A stretch of DNA of 14,695 nucleotides from JANOYY01 sp031418035 (GTDB taxonomy: Bacteria > Actinomycetota > Acidimicrobiia > Acidimicrobiales > JANYDT01): the NCBI GenBank assembly GCA_031418035.1, contig JANOWU010000157.1:1-14695 (forward strand). The letters are read 5' to 3'. Positions 14,397 through 14,695 of this stretch are shown here, piece by piece. Positions within the stretch are counted from its first letter, which is position 1, and each line of letters starts with the position of its first letter. The notes below the pieces were generated by a model. It was given only the letters and a program-made list of their open reading frames with translations, made no database searches and was not told the origin of the DNA. Made by a program: the position numbers and the translations under genes.

Positions 14397-14695
14397 CTAC
14401 CCGATGCGCACGGAGAAGCGACCTTCGCGAGACTCGATGGTCACGCGAAGGTCGAAGGTGCTCGACACGTTGGTGCTCGTGAGGACGTCGGCGATGGGGC
14501 CCTGCGCAACGACCCGACCTGCTCGCAACAGGAGTGCGTGGGTCATGCCGGGAGGAATCTCTTCTACGTGATGGGTCACGAGCACCATCGCCGCGATCGT
14601 GGGGTCCGCCGCCACGGCCGCCATCCGAGCGACGAGCCGCTCCCTGGCCCCGAGATCGAGGCCAGCTGCGGGTTCATCGAGGACGAGCAACTCGG
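14397..14695 (-). CDS. ABC transporter ATP-binding protein, C-terminal part (5' end outside the window)
   Basis: The last ~99 residues of an ABC ATPase are visible; the frame is open to the right edge, so the Walker A, Q-loop and signature motif lie outside. Present are the Walker B and D-loop (ELLVLDEPAAGLD, from the edge inward), the H-loop histidine in VLVTHHVEEIPPGMTHALLL, and a short tail after VVAQGPIADVLTSTNVSSTF. The HHVEEIPPG stretch is typical of the YlmA/ModF-like group of stand-alone ATPases, which from memory lack an obvious membrane partner. The stop TAG is at 14397-14399. An in-frame TTG at 14690 is an internal leucine of Walker B, not a start. Confidence 0.93.
   Translation of the reverse strand, partial: ELLVLDEPAAGLDLGARERLVARMAAVAADPTIAAMVLVTHHVEEIPPGMTHALLLRAGRVVAQGPIADVLTSTNVSSTFDLRVTIESREGRFSVRIG

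Overview
The window is GC-rich (about 60-65% by eye, not computed) and reads as actinobacterial chromosome. Pointers are an F420-type luciferase-like oxidoreductase, an alpha/beta acyl-CoA carboxylase pair, a mycobacterial-style P450, an MgtE-N/CBS protein paired with a DUF1003 protein, and a NarL-type two-component system with an MMPL transporter. A class-level placement (for example Acidimicrobiia) is only an impression. I saw no rRNA, tRNA, CRISPR array, insertion sequence or phage gene.

Region 1 (2-9125) is mainly lipid or acyl-CoA metabolism. The 3' part of a P450 gene on the + strand converges on a minus-strand block. In transcription order the block starts with an SDR dehydrogenase (9125-8349) and a hydroxyacyl-CoA-kinase-like phosphotransferase (8268-7234). 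Next come an MgtE-N/CBS protein (7186-5978) coupled to a DUF1003 membrane protein (5981-5463). After a 169-base gap holding a dyad-symmetric repeat array follow the carboxyltransferase (5293-3734), the biotin carboxylase/BCCP subunit (3725-1677) and an LLM-family oxidoreductase (1680-718). The last three are tightly packed and probably form one operon. The substrate is not readable from sequence; a branched-chain, isoprenoid or steroid side-chain acyl-CoA fits the enzyme set.

Region 2 (9313-14310, + strand) is an envelope-signalling block. A membrane-embedded histidine kinase, a NarL/LuxR response regulator and a membrane-anchored DUF4097 protein built on a repeated SSAGD motif overlap one another and look translationally coupled. 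An MMPL-family exporter with its own ribosome binding site follows after 113 bases. The divergent region 9126-9312 carries four short inverted repeats; the last two are plausible operators. The MMPL gene converges on the 3' end of an ABC-transporter ATPase that runs off the right edge, across a gap with four tandem CATGCGG units.

Nothing here is clearly a new defence or mobile system. The items most worth a second look are the symmetric 14-bp repeat array at 5354-5432, the kinase/regulator/DUF4097/MMPL block, and the coupled MgtE-N/DUF1003 pair in which the MgtE-like protein has no channel domain.
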